This document shows positions 25,209 through 33,672 of a stretch of 64,000 nt of DNA, piece by piece (position 1 is the stretch's first letter; every line of letters begins with the position of its first letter). A program made the position numbers and the translations under genes. The notes beneath the pieces were generated by a model, which worked only from the letters and a program-made list of their open reading frames with translations, made no database searches and was not told the origin of the DNA. Location: positions 930,001 to 994,000 of the forward strand of contig CAVOGE010000007.1 of the NCBI GenBank assembly GCA_963695195.1. The letters run 5' to 3'. Source of the stretch: CF-167 sp963695195. Lineage in GTDB: Bacteria > Chloroflexota > Limnocylindria > QHBO01.

Positions 25209-26384
25209 ATGCTCCAGGCTGCGAAGCCGACCTGCTTCCTGATCGCCGACATCTCCGGGTACACCGGCTACCTCGCCCAGGTGGAACTCGACCACGCGCA
25301 GGACATCCTGGCGGACCTCATCGGGGCGGTGGTTTCCGCGCTTCGGCCCAATTTCCGGCTGGCGAAGCTCGAGGGCGACGCGGCATTCACCTACATGCCG
25401 GCCGACCAGGTCGACGGGTCGATGCTGCTCGACACGATCGAGCGCTGCTACTTCGGGTTCCGCCGCCGGCGGCGAGATGTCCGACAGGCGACCTCCTGCG
25501 AGTGCAACGCCTGCACCCGGATCCCCGATCTCGACCTGAAGTTCGTCGTCCACCACGGGGCGGCCATCCTCCAGAAGGTGGCTGGCCGGCAGGAACTGCT
25601 CGGGTCCGATGTGATCGTCGTCCATCGGCTCCTGAAGAACGAGGTCGTCGAGAAGCTCGGCGTCGAGGCCTACGCCCTGATCACCCAGCAGTGCATCGAT
25701 GTCACCGAGATCGACCCGGCAGCATTGGGGATGCAGGCGCACAGCGAGACCTTCGATCGGATCGGTGAGCTATCTGCGTGGGTTCACGACCTGGAGCGCC
25801 GCTGGCAGGAGGAGGAGGCACGCGAGCGCGTCTTCGTCACCCCGGAGGCCTCGATCGCGACCATCTCGATACCGACCACCGTGCCGCCGCAGTTGGTGTG
25901 GGAATTCCTGACCAAGCCAGGGCAGCGCATGACCTGGCAGCCCTGGGTGACCGAGGTCGCCATCAAGGGTGCCACCGGGGGACGCAGGGGCCTCGGCTCG
26001 GAAAACCACTGCAAGCACGGCAAGGACGCCGTCGTCGAGGAGATCCTCGATTGGCGCCCGTATGACTACGTCACCGACCGGACGATCATTGGCACGCCGG
26101 GCGGGGTGCTGAAGCTGCTCCACACCATCGAACTGGAACCCACCCCGACCGGCACGATCATCCACTACCGATTCGCGCCCAACGCCAAGCGGGACACCGC
26201 GCTCGCCACGCAGGCTGGAGACACGTACGAGGCGGCCTTCCGCTCGACCATCCCCACCCTCATCGCCCAGCTGGAGGCCGAGCTTGCGACGCGTCAGGCC
26301 GGCCGTGCCCCGGAGCCCGAGCTGGCCCAGCCCAGGCCCGGCGGCCCACTGTCCGGGATACAACCGCGCCTGATCGTGGGCTGA
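25209..26384 (+). CDS. DUF2652-type cyclase-like domain fused to SRPBCC lipid-binding domain
   Basis: The product is 391 aa; GAGGAA lies 6 bases before the ATG. Residues 1-175 resemble the DUF2652 group, a degenerate class III cyclase fold: FLIADISGYTGYLAQVELDHA, KLEGDAAFTYMP, then CECNACTRIPDLDLKFVVHHG with a CxCxxC cluster not found in true cyclases. Residues about 210-365 are SRPBCC/START-like (ISIPTTVPPQLVWEFLTKPG, WQPWVTEV, a conserved-looking GSENHCKHGK). The metal Asp of the first motif is kept (IADISG) but the second is altered, so catalysis is unproven. The fusion suggests ligand binding coupled to signalling. Confidence 0.75.
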   Translation: MLQAAKPTCFLIADISGYTGYLAQVELDHAQDILADLIGAVVSALRPNFRLAKLEGDAAFTYMPADQVDGSMLLDTIERCYFGFRRRRRDVRQATSCECNACTRIPDLDLKFVVHHGAAILQKVAGRQELLGSDVIVVHRLLKNEVVEKLGVEAYALITQQCIDVTEIDPAALGMQAHSETFDRIGELSAWVHDLERRWQEEEARERVFVTPEASIATISIPTTVPPQLVWEFLTKPGQRMTWQPWVTEVAIKGATGGRRGLGSENHCKHGKDAVVEEILDWRPYDYVTDRTIIGTPGGVLKLLHTIELEPTPTGTIIHYRFAPNAKRDTALATQAGDTYEAAFRSTIPTLIAQLEAELATRQAGRAPEPELAQPRPGGPLSGIQPRLIVG

Positions 26385-26408
26385 CGACAGTCGGTTGAGC
26401 CGGGGAGG

Positions 26409-26484
26409 TGGAGCGGGAGACGGGGATCGAACCCGCGACATTCTGCTTGGGAAGCAGATACTCTGCCAACTGAGTTACTCCCGC
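26409..26484 (-). tRNA. tRNA-Gly (CCC)
   Basis: Read on the minus strand from 26484 the cloverleaf is complete. The acceptor is GCGGGAG/CTCCCGC with discriminator T, the D-arm contains AACTCAGTTGGCAGAG, and the anticodon stem TCTGC/GCAGA closes loop TTCCCAA (anticodon CCC). The T-loop is GGTTCGATCC. The CCA end is encoded (26409-26411). It decodes GGG. Confidence 0.95.
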
Positions 26485-26552
26485 TCGCAAGGCAGCCGCA
26501 TTCTAGCGCGGCAGCTCCATCGGCCTCAACGGTCGAACCTTTGCCAGAAGGC

Positions 26553-27992
26553 ATGCGTAGGCTTGGCAGGATGCGCTCCCGCCGCCTGACCCCCGTGCCC
26601 GGGCTTACGATGGCCCTTGCCGTCGTACTGGCCGCGTGCGCGGGTCCGGCAAGCCCCGGCCCCAGCGCATCAGCGGCTCAGTCGATCGACGTCCCACAGG
26701 CGATCGCCGGGACCGACATCCGACCCCACCTCGAGGCGCTGATGGAGATTGCCGCCGACAACGGCGGCCTCCGGACCGCTGGCACCCCCGGGTACGAGGC
26801 ATCGGCCCAGTACGTTGCTGGGCAGCTTCGGCAGATGGGGTACTCGGTCGAGACGCCGGAATTCGAGATGGCCACCTACCTCGAGCTGGCCGGCGGCCTG
26901 GTCACCGTGGACGGAGGACCTACCTTCGAGACCGGCGACGACTTCAAGGCGATGATCTATTCCGCGTCGGGCGACCTCTCCGCGCCGGTCACCCCTGTGG
27001 GATTCGACGACGGACAGGACGGCGGGTGCGACGCCACCGACTTCGACGGTTTCGTTGCGGGCACCATCGCGCTCGCTCCTCCGGGGCACTGCTTCCGCCG
27101 GCAGGTCGTGCTCAACGCGGTGGCTGCCGGCGCGGTAGCGCTGGTGGTGAGCTACCCGCAGTACTCCAAGGGTGAGCCTCGCCGCCCGACCCTGCTATCT
27201 CCCGACGGGATCGACATCCCGGTCCTCTCCGCGACGGGTGAGGTGGGAGAAGCCCTCCAGGTCGCGGCCGAGGATGGGTCGCAGGTACACATCACCGTGA
27301 CGACGCAGATCGGCCAGGCGGTAGTGCACAACGTGATCGCCGAGTCGCATGGGATTTCCGAGCGGGTCGTCATGCTGGGCGGCCATCTTGACGGCGTTCA
27401 CGACGGGCCGGGAATCAACGACAACGGCTCGGGTCCGGCGGCCCTGCTGGAGATCGCGCGGGTGCTGGCCGAGGAACGCCCCTGGGCCCGCGTTCGCTTC
27501 GCCTTCTGGGCCGGGGAGGAGTACGGGTTGCTCGGCTCTCGCGACTACGTTGAGGGACTCGACGCCGACGGTCGCGCCGAGATCGCCGCCTACCTCAATT
27601 TCGACATGCTCGGATCGCCCAACTACGTGCCCATCGTCTACGAGGAGCCGGGTGCCGCGGCCGGCTCGCCGGAGATCGCCGACTTCCTGGTCGCATACCT
27701 CGAGTCGATCGGGATCAACCCGGAGCGCATGGATCTCGGCGGCGGATCCGACCACTACTTCTTCGGCGAGGCCCGCATCCCAACGGGCGGCCTGTTCAGC
27801 GGAGCCACCGAGATCAAGACCGATGCGCAGGCCGACGCCTATGGCGGCACGGCCGGAGAGGCGATGGACCCCTGCTATCACCTTGCCTGCGACACCGTCG
27901 AGCGGGTGAACCTCGACCTGGTCGCGTCGTTCGCCAACGCCGCCCTGGCGGTGACGCTCGCCATCGCGGGCGGCGAGCTTGCGCTGCCGTAG
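26553..27992 (+). CDS. Secreted M28-family zinc aminopeptidase with PA domain
   Basis: The product is 479 aa from ATG 26553; ATG 26571 and TTG 26541 are other starts. The N-terminus ends in a lipobox-like LAACAG, then a Ser/Ala/Pro linker. Residues about 140-240 fit a protease-associated (PA) insert. M28 zinc ligands are seen: H and D in GGHLDGVHDGPGINDNGSG, EE in WAGEEYGLLGS, D in LNFDMLGS, and the last His in DPCYHLACD. It removes N-terminal residues from peptides outside the cell. The tRNA-Gly gene lies just upstream on the other strand. Confidence 0.9.
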   Translation: MRRLGRMRSRRLTPVPGLTMALAVVLAACAGPASPGPSASAAQSIDVPQAIAGTDIRPHLEALMEIAADNGGLRTAGTPGYEASAQYVAGQLRQMGYSVETPEFEMATYLELAGGLVTVDGGPTFETGDDFKAMIYSASGDLSAPVTPVGFDDGQDGGCDATDFDGFVAGTIALAPPGHCFRRQVVLNAVAAGAVALVVSYPQYSKGEPRRPTLLSPDGIDIPVLSATGEVGEALQVAAEDGSQVHITVTTQIGQAVVHNVIAESHGISERVVMLGGHLDGVHDGPGINDNGSGPAALLEIARVLAEERPWARVRFAFWAGEEYGLLGSRDYVEGLDADGRAEIAAYLNFDMLGSPNYVPIVYEEPGAAAGSPEIADFLVAYLESIGINPERMDLGGGSDHYFFGEARIPTGGLFSGATEIKTDAQADAYGGTAGEAMDPCYHLACDTVERVNLDLVASFANAALAVTLAIAGGELALP

Positions 27993-28107
27993 CCAACCTG
28001 TGCGCCGCGGTGCGCACTGGCACCGCCATCCGCCGCGTCGCGTTGACGGCGCGTCGCCGGACGGATAGCGTCCCAGCCAGCCGCCTAGCCACCTGAAGGA
28101 GTCCTGC

Positions 28108-29151
28108 ATGCCACGCCGATCTGCCAGCCGCCTTGCCCTTGCTCTAATCGTCTCTGCCGTCGCCGCCATTGCTCCCGCGGCGGCGAGCGCGAAGCAGCCG
28201 GCCGGATCCGGTTCAGAGGCCGAGGCGCTGGTCTTCTTCCCGAACCCGGTGGCGAGCAGCGGCAACACGAGCCTGACCGACCGGAAGGATGCCGACTACG
28301 CGGCGCTCAACGACCAGCGCAAAAGCGTGACGCTGACCAATCTCGACGGCTCGGGGTACCTGCGCGGGGATTGGGCCTACGTCATCGGAGAGACCGGCGA
28401 CCCGGCCTTCGAGCTCGATGGGACCTACGATTACACCCGCCACGACGGTCGCTTCGAGCAGGTGATGGCCTACTACTGGGTCACCCGCTCACAGCTCTAC
28501 CTGCGGTCACTCGGCTTCGGCGTCACCGCCGGTTGGCCGGGCATCAACGACGACCAGCAGCGGGTGCGCATCAACCAGTGGGGCGTCGACAACTCCTTTG
28601 CCACCACTCACCCGCGCGATGAGATGCGCTTCGGCAAGGGGGGCGTCGACGACGCCGAGGATGGCGAGGTGATCCTCCACGAGCTGGGCCACCAGATCCA
28701 CTTCAGCCAGTCGGAGACCTTCTTCAGCTCCACCGAAGCCGGAGCCATCAGCGAGGGCTTCGGTGACTACTGGGCAGCCACCGTCGTCGAGGTCGCATTG
28801 GCCGATGCGGGCTTCGCGCCATAGTTGGATCCGGCCTGCATCGCCGACTGGGACGCCGTGAGCTATACCGCCGGACCGATCCACTGCCTGCGCCGCCTGG
28901 ACACCGGCCTGATGTACGCGGACATGAACGGGCGGATCCATCGTGACGGGCAGATCTGGTCGCACGCCCTGTGGAACCTGCGAACGGCGATCGGCAATGT
29001 CCACGCCGACACGGCCATCCTGTGGGCTCAGTTCGGCTGGACCGGCACGACCATGAGCGATCTGGCGGCGCGCATCGTCGCGCAGGCGCAGTCGCGATAC
29101 GGACAGGGCGCGGCGGCCACGGCGGCGTTCCAGGACCGGGGCATCCTATAA
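28108..29151 (+). pseudogene. Secreted gluzincin metalloprotease interrupted by an in-frame TAG
   Basis: GAAGGAG precedes the ATG at 28108, and residues 1-31 make a signal peptide (ending AAASAKQ). The zinc site is H191-E-L-G-H195 (ILHELGHQIHF), with the third ligand in SEGFGDYWA near 216, the M4/M36-like gluzincin pattern. A TAG at 28822-28824 halts the frame, but the same frame continues without change to 29151 with coherent sequence (LDPACIADWDAV, WSHALWNLRTAIG, LAARIVAQAQSRYG). Intact length would be about 347 codons. Either a nonsense mutation or a base-call error; the catalytic residues precede the stop. Confidence 0.75.
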
Positions 29152-29174
29152 GGCGGCGGACGTCGACACCGCGC

Positions 29175-29636
29175 CTACTTGCGCACTCCAAGAGCCTTGG
29201 CAATCGCCGGCAACGAGAGTGCCACGACCACGGCCAGCACCGCCGCCCACTGCCCTGACGAGATGGTCAGGAGCGTGGCCTTGAAGAAGAACGACGGCAT
29301 GGCGGCCGCGTAGATCGCGAAGCTGATCGCTGCCATCCCGGCCACGATCAGCTCTCGCCGGCGCTGTTCGCGCTTCGTCAACTGGCGGCCCTTGAACGCC
29401 ACGAAGGCGACCGCCACGGCGACCGCCAGGCCGATGACGAACGCGATGACCCGGATCGTGGTGACCTCGCCGGTCGAGGCATCGGTCGACGGGTTGAGGA
29501 GCCCCAGGACAACGATGTAGGTGCCGATCGCTTCGGCCGGCACGTAGCCGGCCACCAGCCGAATCGCGCTCTGGAAGGTCGAATCGGGCTCGGCGGAATC
29601 GCCCTCCGCCAGTCGGGCCATCGTGGACACGCTCAT
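29175..29636 (-). CDS. Four-helix membrane protein of unknown function
   Basis: The product is 153 aa. ATG 29636 is fixed by AAGGAGG seven bases upstream (minus strand). After an acidic N-terminus there are four hydrophobic helices (about 23-47, 58-82, 95-120, 127-150). A highly basic KGRQLTKREQRRRE loop lies between helices 2 and 3 and should face the cytoplasm. No catalytic motif or known family is recognised. It is convergent with the broken protease. Confidence 0.65.
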   Translation of the reverse strand: MSVSTMARLAEGDSAEPDSTFQSAIRLVAGYVPAEAIGTYIVVLGLLNPSTDASTGEVTTIRVIAFVIGLAVAVAVAFVAFKGRQLTKREQRRRELIVAGMAAISFAIYAAAMPSFFFKATLLTISSGQWAAVLAVVVALSLPAIAKALGVRK

Positions 29637-29724
29637 CTGACGCCTCCTTGACTCCGTCACGCAGCCGGCTGCGCCGGGACCACGGAGCGTGAGCATACGC
29701 GCGCAGGTCGCCGATGCCCAGACC

Positions 29725-30966
29725 CTAGAGGGCGCTGACAGCAGACTCCAGCCGGTCGGTTACGTTGCTCGCAAGGGCCTGGTTCCGACCGTTCGCCTTG
29801 GCGCGATACAGGGCCGCGTCAGCTGCCCGCAGCCAGTCGTAGGTGGCTCCGGTGTCGCCGCGGCCGACCACCGCCACGCCGGCGCTGGCACTGACCACGC
29901 CCCATGGCGCGTTCGCGCCGTGGGGGATCCCGAGCGCGGTGACGGCGTGCAGCATTCGGTCCGCAGCGGCCATCGCCGCCGCTTCGTCGGCCTCGGGCAG
30001 GATGGCCACGAACTCCTCGCCGCCAAAGCGATACACGGTGTCGGTCGACCGCTGGCCGAGGCATCTCGCGACGGCCTGCAGCGCCTCGTCTCCGACGACG
30101 TGGCCGTACAGGTCGTTGAAGCCCTTGAACCGATCGAGATCGACCATCACCAGTCCGAAGCCTCGACCGTGGCGAGCCAGCCGAGCGTGCAGCACGCCAA
30201 GATCCTCCTCGAGTCGCAGGCGGTTGCCCACCCCGGTGAGAGGATCGGTGCGCACCGTGATCTCCAGCTGGCGGTTGAGCTCGGCCAGCTGGGAGCGCTG
30301 GGTCTGCGTGCGCACCGCCAGGACGGCCGCGCGGCGCTCCGATTCGTATGCGCTCAGGCGCAGGCCGCCGATCAGTCGCAGAGCGACGATGCTCACCACG
30401 GCACTCATCGCGAAGCCCACGGCAAAGTCACGCCAATGCTCATCCGCGAAGCCCATGCCGGAGGGCGCAGCCACGGCGACGGCGAGCATCGCCGCGCTCA
30501 GCCCGAGCCAGCTGAGGTGCGTGCGCTGGCTCCACGGGATGAAGACAGCGACGCCGAGCGGGACGATCGTGAAGGTGGTCGCGGTCACGGTATGCGTGTC
30601 CGGGGCGATGGCCATCAGCAGCGCAGCCGCGCCAACCGCGCCGGTGGCGAGGATGAAGCCGGCGAGTTCAGGACGCCGCGCCCGCGGTCCCCGAAGATAC
30701 TGCCAGACCGCAAGGGCCAGAACGGCCAGCGCCCCGTACACGAGAGCCGTCAGTCCGGCGTCCTGCGGATAGAGGACGGCAAGTGCCGCACCGATCAGCG
30801 GAGCGAGTCCGGCGAGGAGGAGCGTGCCGACGGACAGTGACGACCTGAGCGTCCGGCGCTGTATCACGAGCAGTCTCGGGGCGGATGCGGGCCGACCCTT
30901 CCGGGCAGTCGCAGCCGAGCGCATCGCGCGCGCTCGGGTCGCTGCGGACGCCAACGGACGAAGCAC
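29725..30966 (-). CDS. Membrane-bound diguanylate cyclase (GGDEF)
   Basis: The product is 413 aa. Six or so N-terminal hydrophobic helices (about 45-215) form a membrane sensor without a known ligand. The catalytic domain (about 250-410) starts with TDPLTGVGNRLRLEEDL, has DLDRFKGFND, and the active-site loop GGEEF at 315-319, so it should make cyclic di-GMP. The inhibitory I-site RxxD is present five residues before it (R306-STD), which allows product feedback. No EAL or PilZ partner is seen in the window. Confidence 0.92.
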   Translation of the reverse strand: MLRPLASAATRARAMRSAATARKGRPASAPRLLVIQRRTLRSSLSVGTLLLAGLAPLIGAALAVLYPQDAGLTALVYGALAVLALAVWQYLRGPRARRPELAGFILATGAVGAAALLMAIAPDTHTVTATTFTIVPLGVAVFIPWSQRTHLSWLGLSAAMLAVAVAAPSGMGFADEHWRDFAVGFAMSAVVSIVALRLIGGLRLSAYESERRAAVLAVRTQTQRSQLAELNRQLEITVRTDPLTGVGNRLRLEEDLGVLHARLARHGRGFGLVMVDLDRFKGFNDLYGHVVGDEALQAVARCLGQRSTDTVYRFGGEEFVAILPEADEAAAMAAADRMLHAVTALGIPHGANAPWGVVSASAGVAVVGRGDTGATYDWLRAADAALYRAKANGRNQALASNVTDRLESAVSAL

Positions 30967-31161
30967 GCTCGCTCCCTGCTCGGGTCAGCCCTTCTTATAG
31001 TCCCACCGCGGGGGAGTGAGCCATAGGACCTAACTCCTACCAGGATCACGACTCGATCCTTCAAGCGGGGGGTCGCTACCTGCGGAGCAGCGCCAGGAGC
31101 GCGACGCGTGTGGTGGCGCGCCGGAGTGTGTCATGGGAACCCCGTTCGAGGGGCAGCGCGG

Positions 31162-32112
31162 TCAGTCCTCGTTCAGCAGGAGCCGCCGGTACGACTCGTA
31201 GCGATCCTCGCTGACCTCGCCGCCGGCCACCGCCGCGCGGATGGCGCAGCGCGGCTCACCCAGGTGCCGGCAGTCATTGAAGCCGCAGCCCCCAAGGTGT
31301 TCGCGCATCTCGGGGAAGCACCACGCCAGCGCCTCATCAGGGATCTGCCACAGGCCGAGTTCGCGGAGGCCGGGCGTATCGGCCACGGCGCCGCCGCCGG
31401 CGACCAGCGGGTGCAGCTCCGCCGACGTCGTGGTGTGTCTTCCCTTGTGGAGGGATTCGCTCACCTCGGCGGTCTCGATCCGGAGCCCGGGCTGGATTGC
31501 GTTCAGCAGTGTCGACTTGCCGACGCCGGACGGACCGGTCACGACGCTGATGCGGCCGGCCAGCCGGTCGGCCAGCCCCTCGACTCCGATCCCCTCGCGG
31601 GCGGAGACGTACAGCACCGGATAGCCGATCGCCTCGTAGCCGGAGAAGATCTGGCGCGCCGCGGCCATGCCGACCAGGTCGACCTTGTTGGCCACCACCG
31701 CGGCCTCGACCTCGTTGTGCTCGGCTGCAACCAGGAAGCGGTCGAGCATCCTGAGGTGCGGCATCGGATCGGCGCAGGCGAAGACCACCAGCACCTGGTC
31801 GAGGTTCGCCACCATGACGTCCTCTTTCCAGCTGCCGCGGGGACCGGGCTGGCGGCGGCTGAACTGGGACCGGCGCGGCTCGACCTGCTCGATGGTGCCG
31901 CTGCCGTCCGGGCGCGCGGTCAGGTGGACCCGGTCGCCGATCACCACCAGGTCGGTCCCGCTGCGCACCTGCTTGATGCGCCCACGGAGCTGGCACTCGA
32001 CGGTGCCGTTATCGTCGGTTTGAACGGTGTAGAAGCCGCTGCGCGCTCGCATCACCGTGCCGGCGAGCAGCGGGGGAGCCGCGTCGGGCGCGGCCAGGGG
32101 GACGAGTTTCAA
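31162..32112 (-). CDS. rsgA: Ribosome small-subunit GTPase RsgA
   Basis: The product is 316 aa. The TTG start at 32112 is supported by GGAGAGG about five bases upstream. An OB-fold region (about 15-80) is followed by the circularly permuted GTPase. The NKVD box comes first, then the P-loop GPSGVGKSTLL near 195, then HTTTS and DTPGLRELG. The C-terminal zinc knuckle is C-GFNDCRHLGEPRC. RsgA checks the decoding centre during late 30S assembly. A short frame with an excellent ribosome site lies 79 bases upstream (32192-32248). Confidence 0.95.
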   Translation of the reverse strand: MKLVPLAAPDAAPPLLAGTVMRARSGFYTVQTDDNGTVECQLRGRIKQVRSGTDLVVIGDRVHLTARPDGSGTIEQVEPRRSQFSRRQPGPRGSWKEDVMVANLDQVLVVFACADPMPHLRMLDRFLVAAEHNEVEAAVVANKVDLVGMAAARQIFSGYEAIGYPVLYVSAREGIGVEGLADRLAGRISVVTGPSGVGKSTLLNAIQPGLRIETAEVSESLHKGRHTTTSAELHPLVAGGGAVADTPGLRELGLWQIPDEALAWCFPEMREHLGGCGFNDCRHLGEPRCAIRAAVAGGEVSEDRYESYRRLLLNED

Positions 32113-32191
32113 GGTGCCTCTCCACGCAGTTGGGCCAACGATGGGCGGGTGGAGCGCGCCCGAGGCCGCGGGGAGGGGCCGCTGCGGTCGG

Positions 32192-32248
32192 TCAGGACCG
32201 AGGAAGCCTCCCTGCCAGGCGGGGGCGCGCGATGTGAACGGTGGTCAT
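32192..32248 (-). CDS. Short frame with strong ribosome site upstream of rsgA
   Basis: ATG 32248 is preceded, after 8 bases, by a full AAAGGAG, the best ribosome site of this stretch. The frame encodes 18 residues (MTTVHIARPRLAGRLPRS) and stops at 32192. It is basic and Arg-rich. No known leader peptide matches. Position before rsgA suggests a leader that couples rsgA expression to translation, but the evidence is only the ribosome site and location. Confidence 0.35.
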   Translation of the reverse strand: MTTVHIARPRLAGRLPRS

Positions 32249-32347
32249 CGGTGCGTCTCCTTTCGCCTGCGTTTCGGTTGACCGGTGCACGGTATCGGTC
32301 CAGTTGGCCCTGTGTCAACGGCAGACGGTGGCGACTACGATGGCTGC

Positions 32348-33580
32348 ATGGACGAGGTCGCCCGGCGCTACCTGCTGCTGGGGCTGCGCCTGGCGCGGCA
32401 TCGGCCGGACCTCGTCGGCGCGTATCACGGCCCCCGGGAGCTCGCCGAGGCAGTGGCCGCGGAGGAGCCGGCGCCCGCCGCCGAGCTGCATGCCGAGGCG
32501 ATGACGCTGGCGGGCATGGCCGCGGAACTGCCCCAGGAGTCGCCTGTTGGCGCTCGCCGCTCAGCCTGGCTCGTCTCGCAGATGAAGGCGATGAGCGCGC
32601 TGACCAGGCGAATTGACGGCGAGGAGATCGGCTTCGTGGACCTTGCGGAGGAGCTCCTGGAGGTGAGCGCGTCCCTCGAGCCGGAGTCCACCTTCGACGC
32701 TGCGCACCGGATGATCGACTCGGCACTCCCCGGCGCGGGCACGCTGCGGGAGCGGCTCGATCGCCACGAGGCGAGCGTGATCATCCCGACTGGTCGGCTG
32801 TGGATCGTCCTCTCAGCGATGGTCCGTGTGATGCTCTCCCAGTCGCGGGCGCAGCTGTGGTTGCCGGAAGACGAGTCGATCGTATTCGAGGAGGCGCACG
32901 GCGAGCCCTGGGCGACCGAGATCCGCTACATGGGACGCGGCGAGTCGTTCGTCCGCGTGAATCGTGACCTCCCCGTGAGCCTGGGCCTCGTGGTCAAGCT
33001 TGCGGCCGCCGAGGGCTACCCCGGTTACCACGCGACGGCCGTGGTCAGGGACACGCTGCTCGTGGCGGCGGGCCACGCCGAGTTGACCTTGCCTGTCACG
33101 CCAAGCCCCCAGGCCGTCATCGCGGAGGGGATGCGCAGCCTGGCGCGCGAGGTGGTGATGACCGATGGTGAGCTCGGGTACGAGCTCGGCCTCGTTGCGC
33201 GGCGGGAGGGCCTGGCGGTCGACATCGAGGCCGAGCTGGTCGTGCAGCGCGCGCGAAGGCTGCTGGCGCCGACGATGGGCAACGCCGCGTTGGCGCTCCA
33301 CAAGGACGAACAGCCGCACGACCAGGTACGTGTCTTCCTGCGTGACGTGGGACTTATCGAAGACGCGAGGCTCGACGCAACGCTGGCCCGGCTCGCGGAC
33401 CCGCTGTGGGCCGCGTACGCGTTCACCCACACCGAGGGCCGGCGCCTCGTCGGGGAGTGGCTCGAGACGCACGGCCAGACATACGGGTACGGCCGACTGA
33501 TGGCGGAGCAACTGACGCCGGGTCTGCTGCGTTGCGAGATGGGAGAGCCTCCATCGCTCTACCCCGACTCCTTCGCCTGA
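32348..33580 (+). CDS. DUF885/metallopeptidase-like protein with degenerate zinc motif
   Basis: The product is 410 aa from ATG 32348. It is helix-rich, with no signal peptide. The segment AAAEGYPGYHATAVV (E222 to H228) resembles the HEAYPGHH signature of DUF885/M32-like carboxypeptidases. The first His is Ala and the GHH is GYH, leaving one His. A later IAEGMRSLAREVV matches the position of the third-ligand EG motif. The protein is thus probably a non-catalytic relative. It stands alone, 92 bases before sufB, with its own upstream region. Confidence 0.55.
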   Translation: MDEVARRYLLLGLRLARHRPDLVGAYHGPRELAEAVAAEEPAPAAELHAEAMTLAGMAAELPQESPVGARRSAWLVSQMKAMSALTRRIDGEEIGFVDLAEELLEVSASLEPESTFDAAHRMIDSALPGAGTLRERLDRHEASVIIPTGRLWIVLSAMVRVMLSQSRAQLWLPEDESIVFEEAHGEPWATEIRYMGRGESFVRVNRDLPVSLGLVVKLAAAEGYPGYHATAVVRDTLLVAAGHAELTLPVTPSPQAVIAEGMRSLAREVVMTDGELGYELGLVARREGLAVDIEAELVVQRARRLLAPTMGNAALALHKDEQPHDQVRVFLRDVGLIEDARLDATLARLADPLWAAYAFTHTEGRRLVGEWLETHGQTYGYGRLMAEQLTPGLLRCEMGEPPSLYPDSFA

Positions 33581-33672
33581 TCGCGGCCCACTCCAGTTGA
33601 CCTGACCGCCGTCATCGGGCATCATCGGGTCTAACACCGACCGCGCCAGTCGGGATTACACGCAGGAGACCG

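Noticed and set aside
30967..31161. Gene in the gap between the GGDEF and rsgA genes
   Set aside because: No frame with a ribosome site or protein-like composition; the gap holds nothing I can support.
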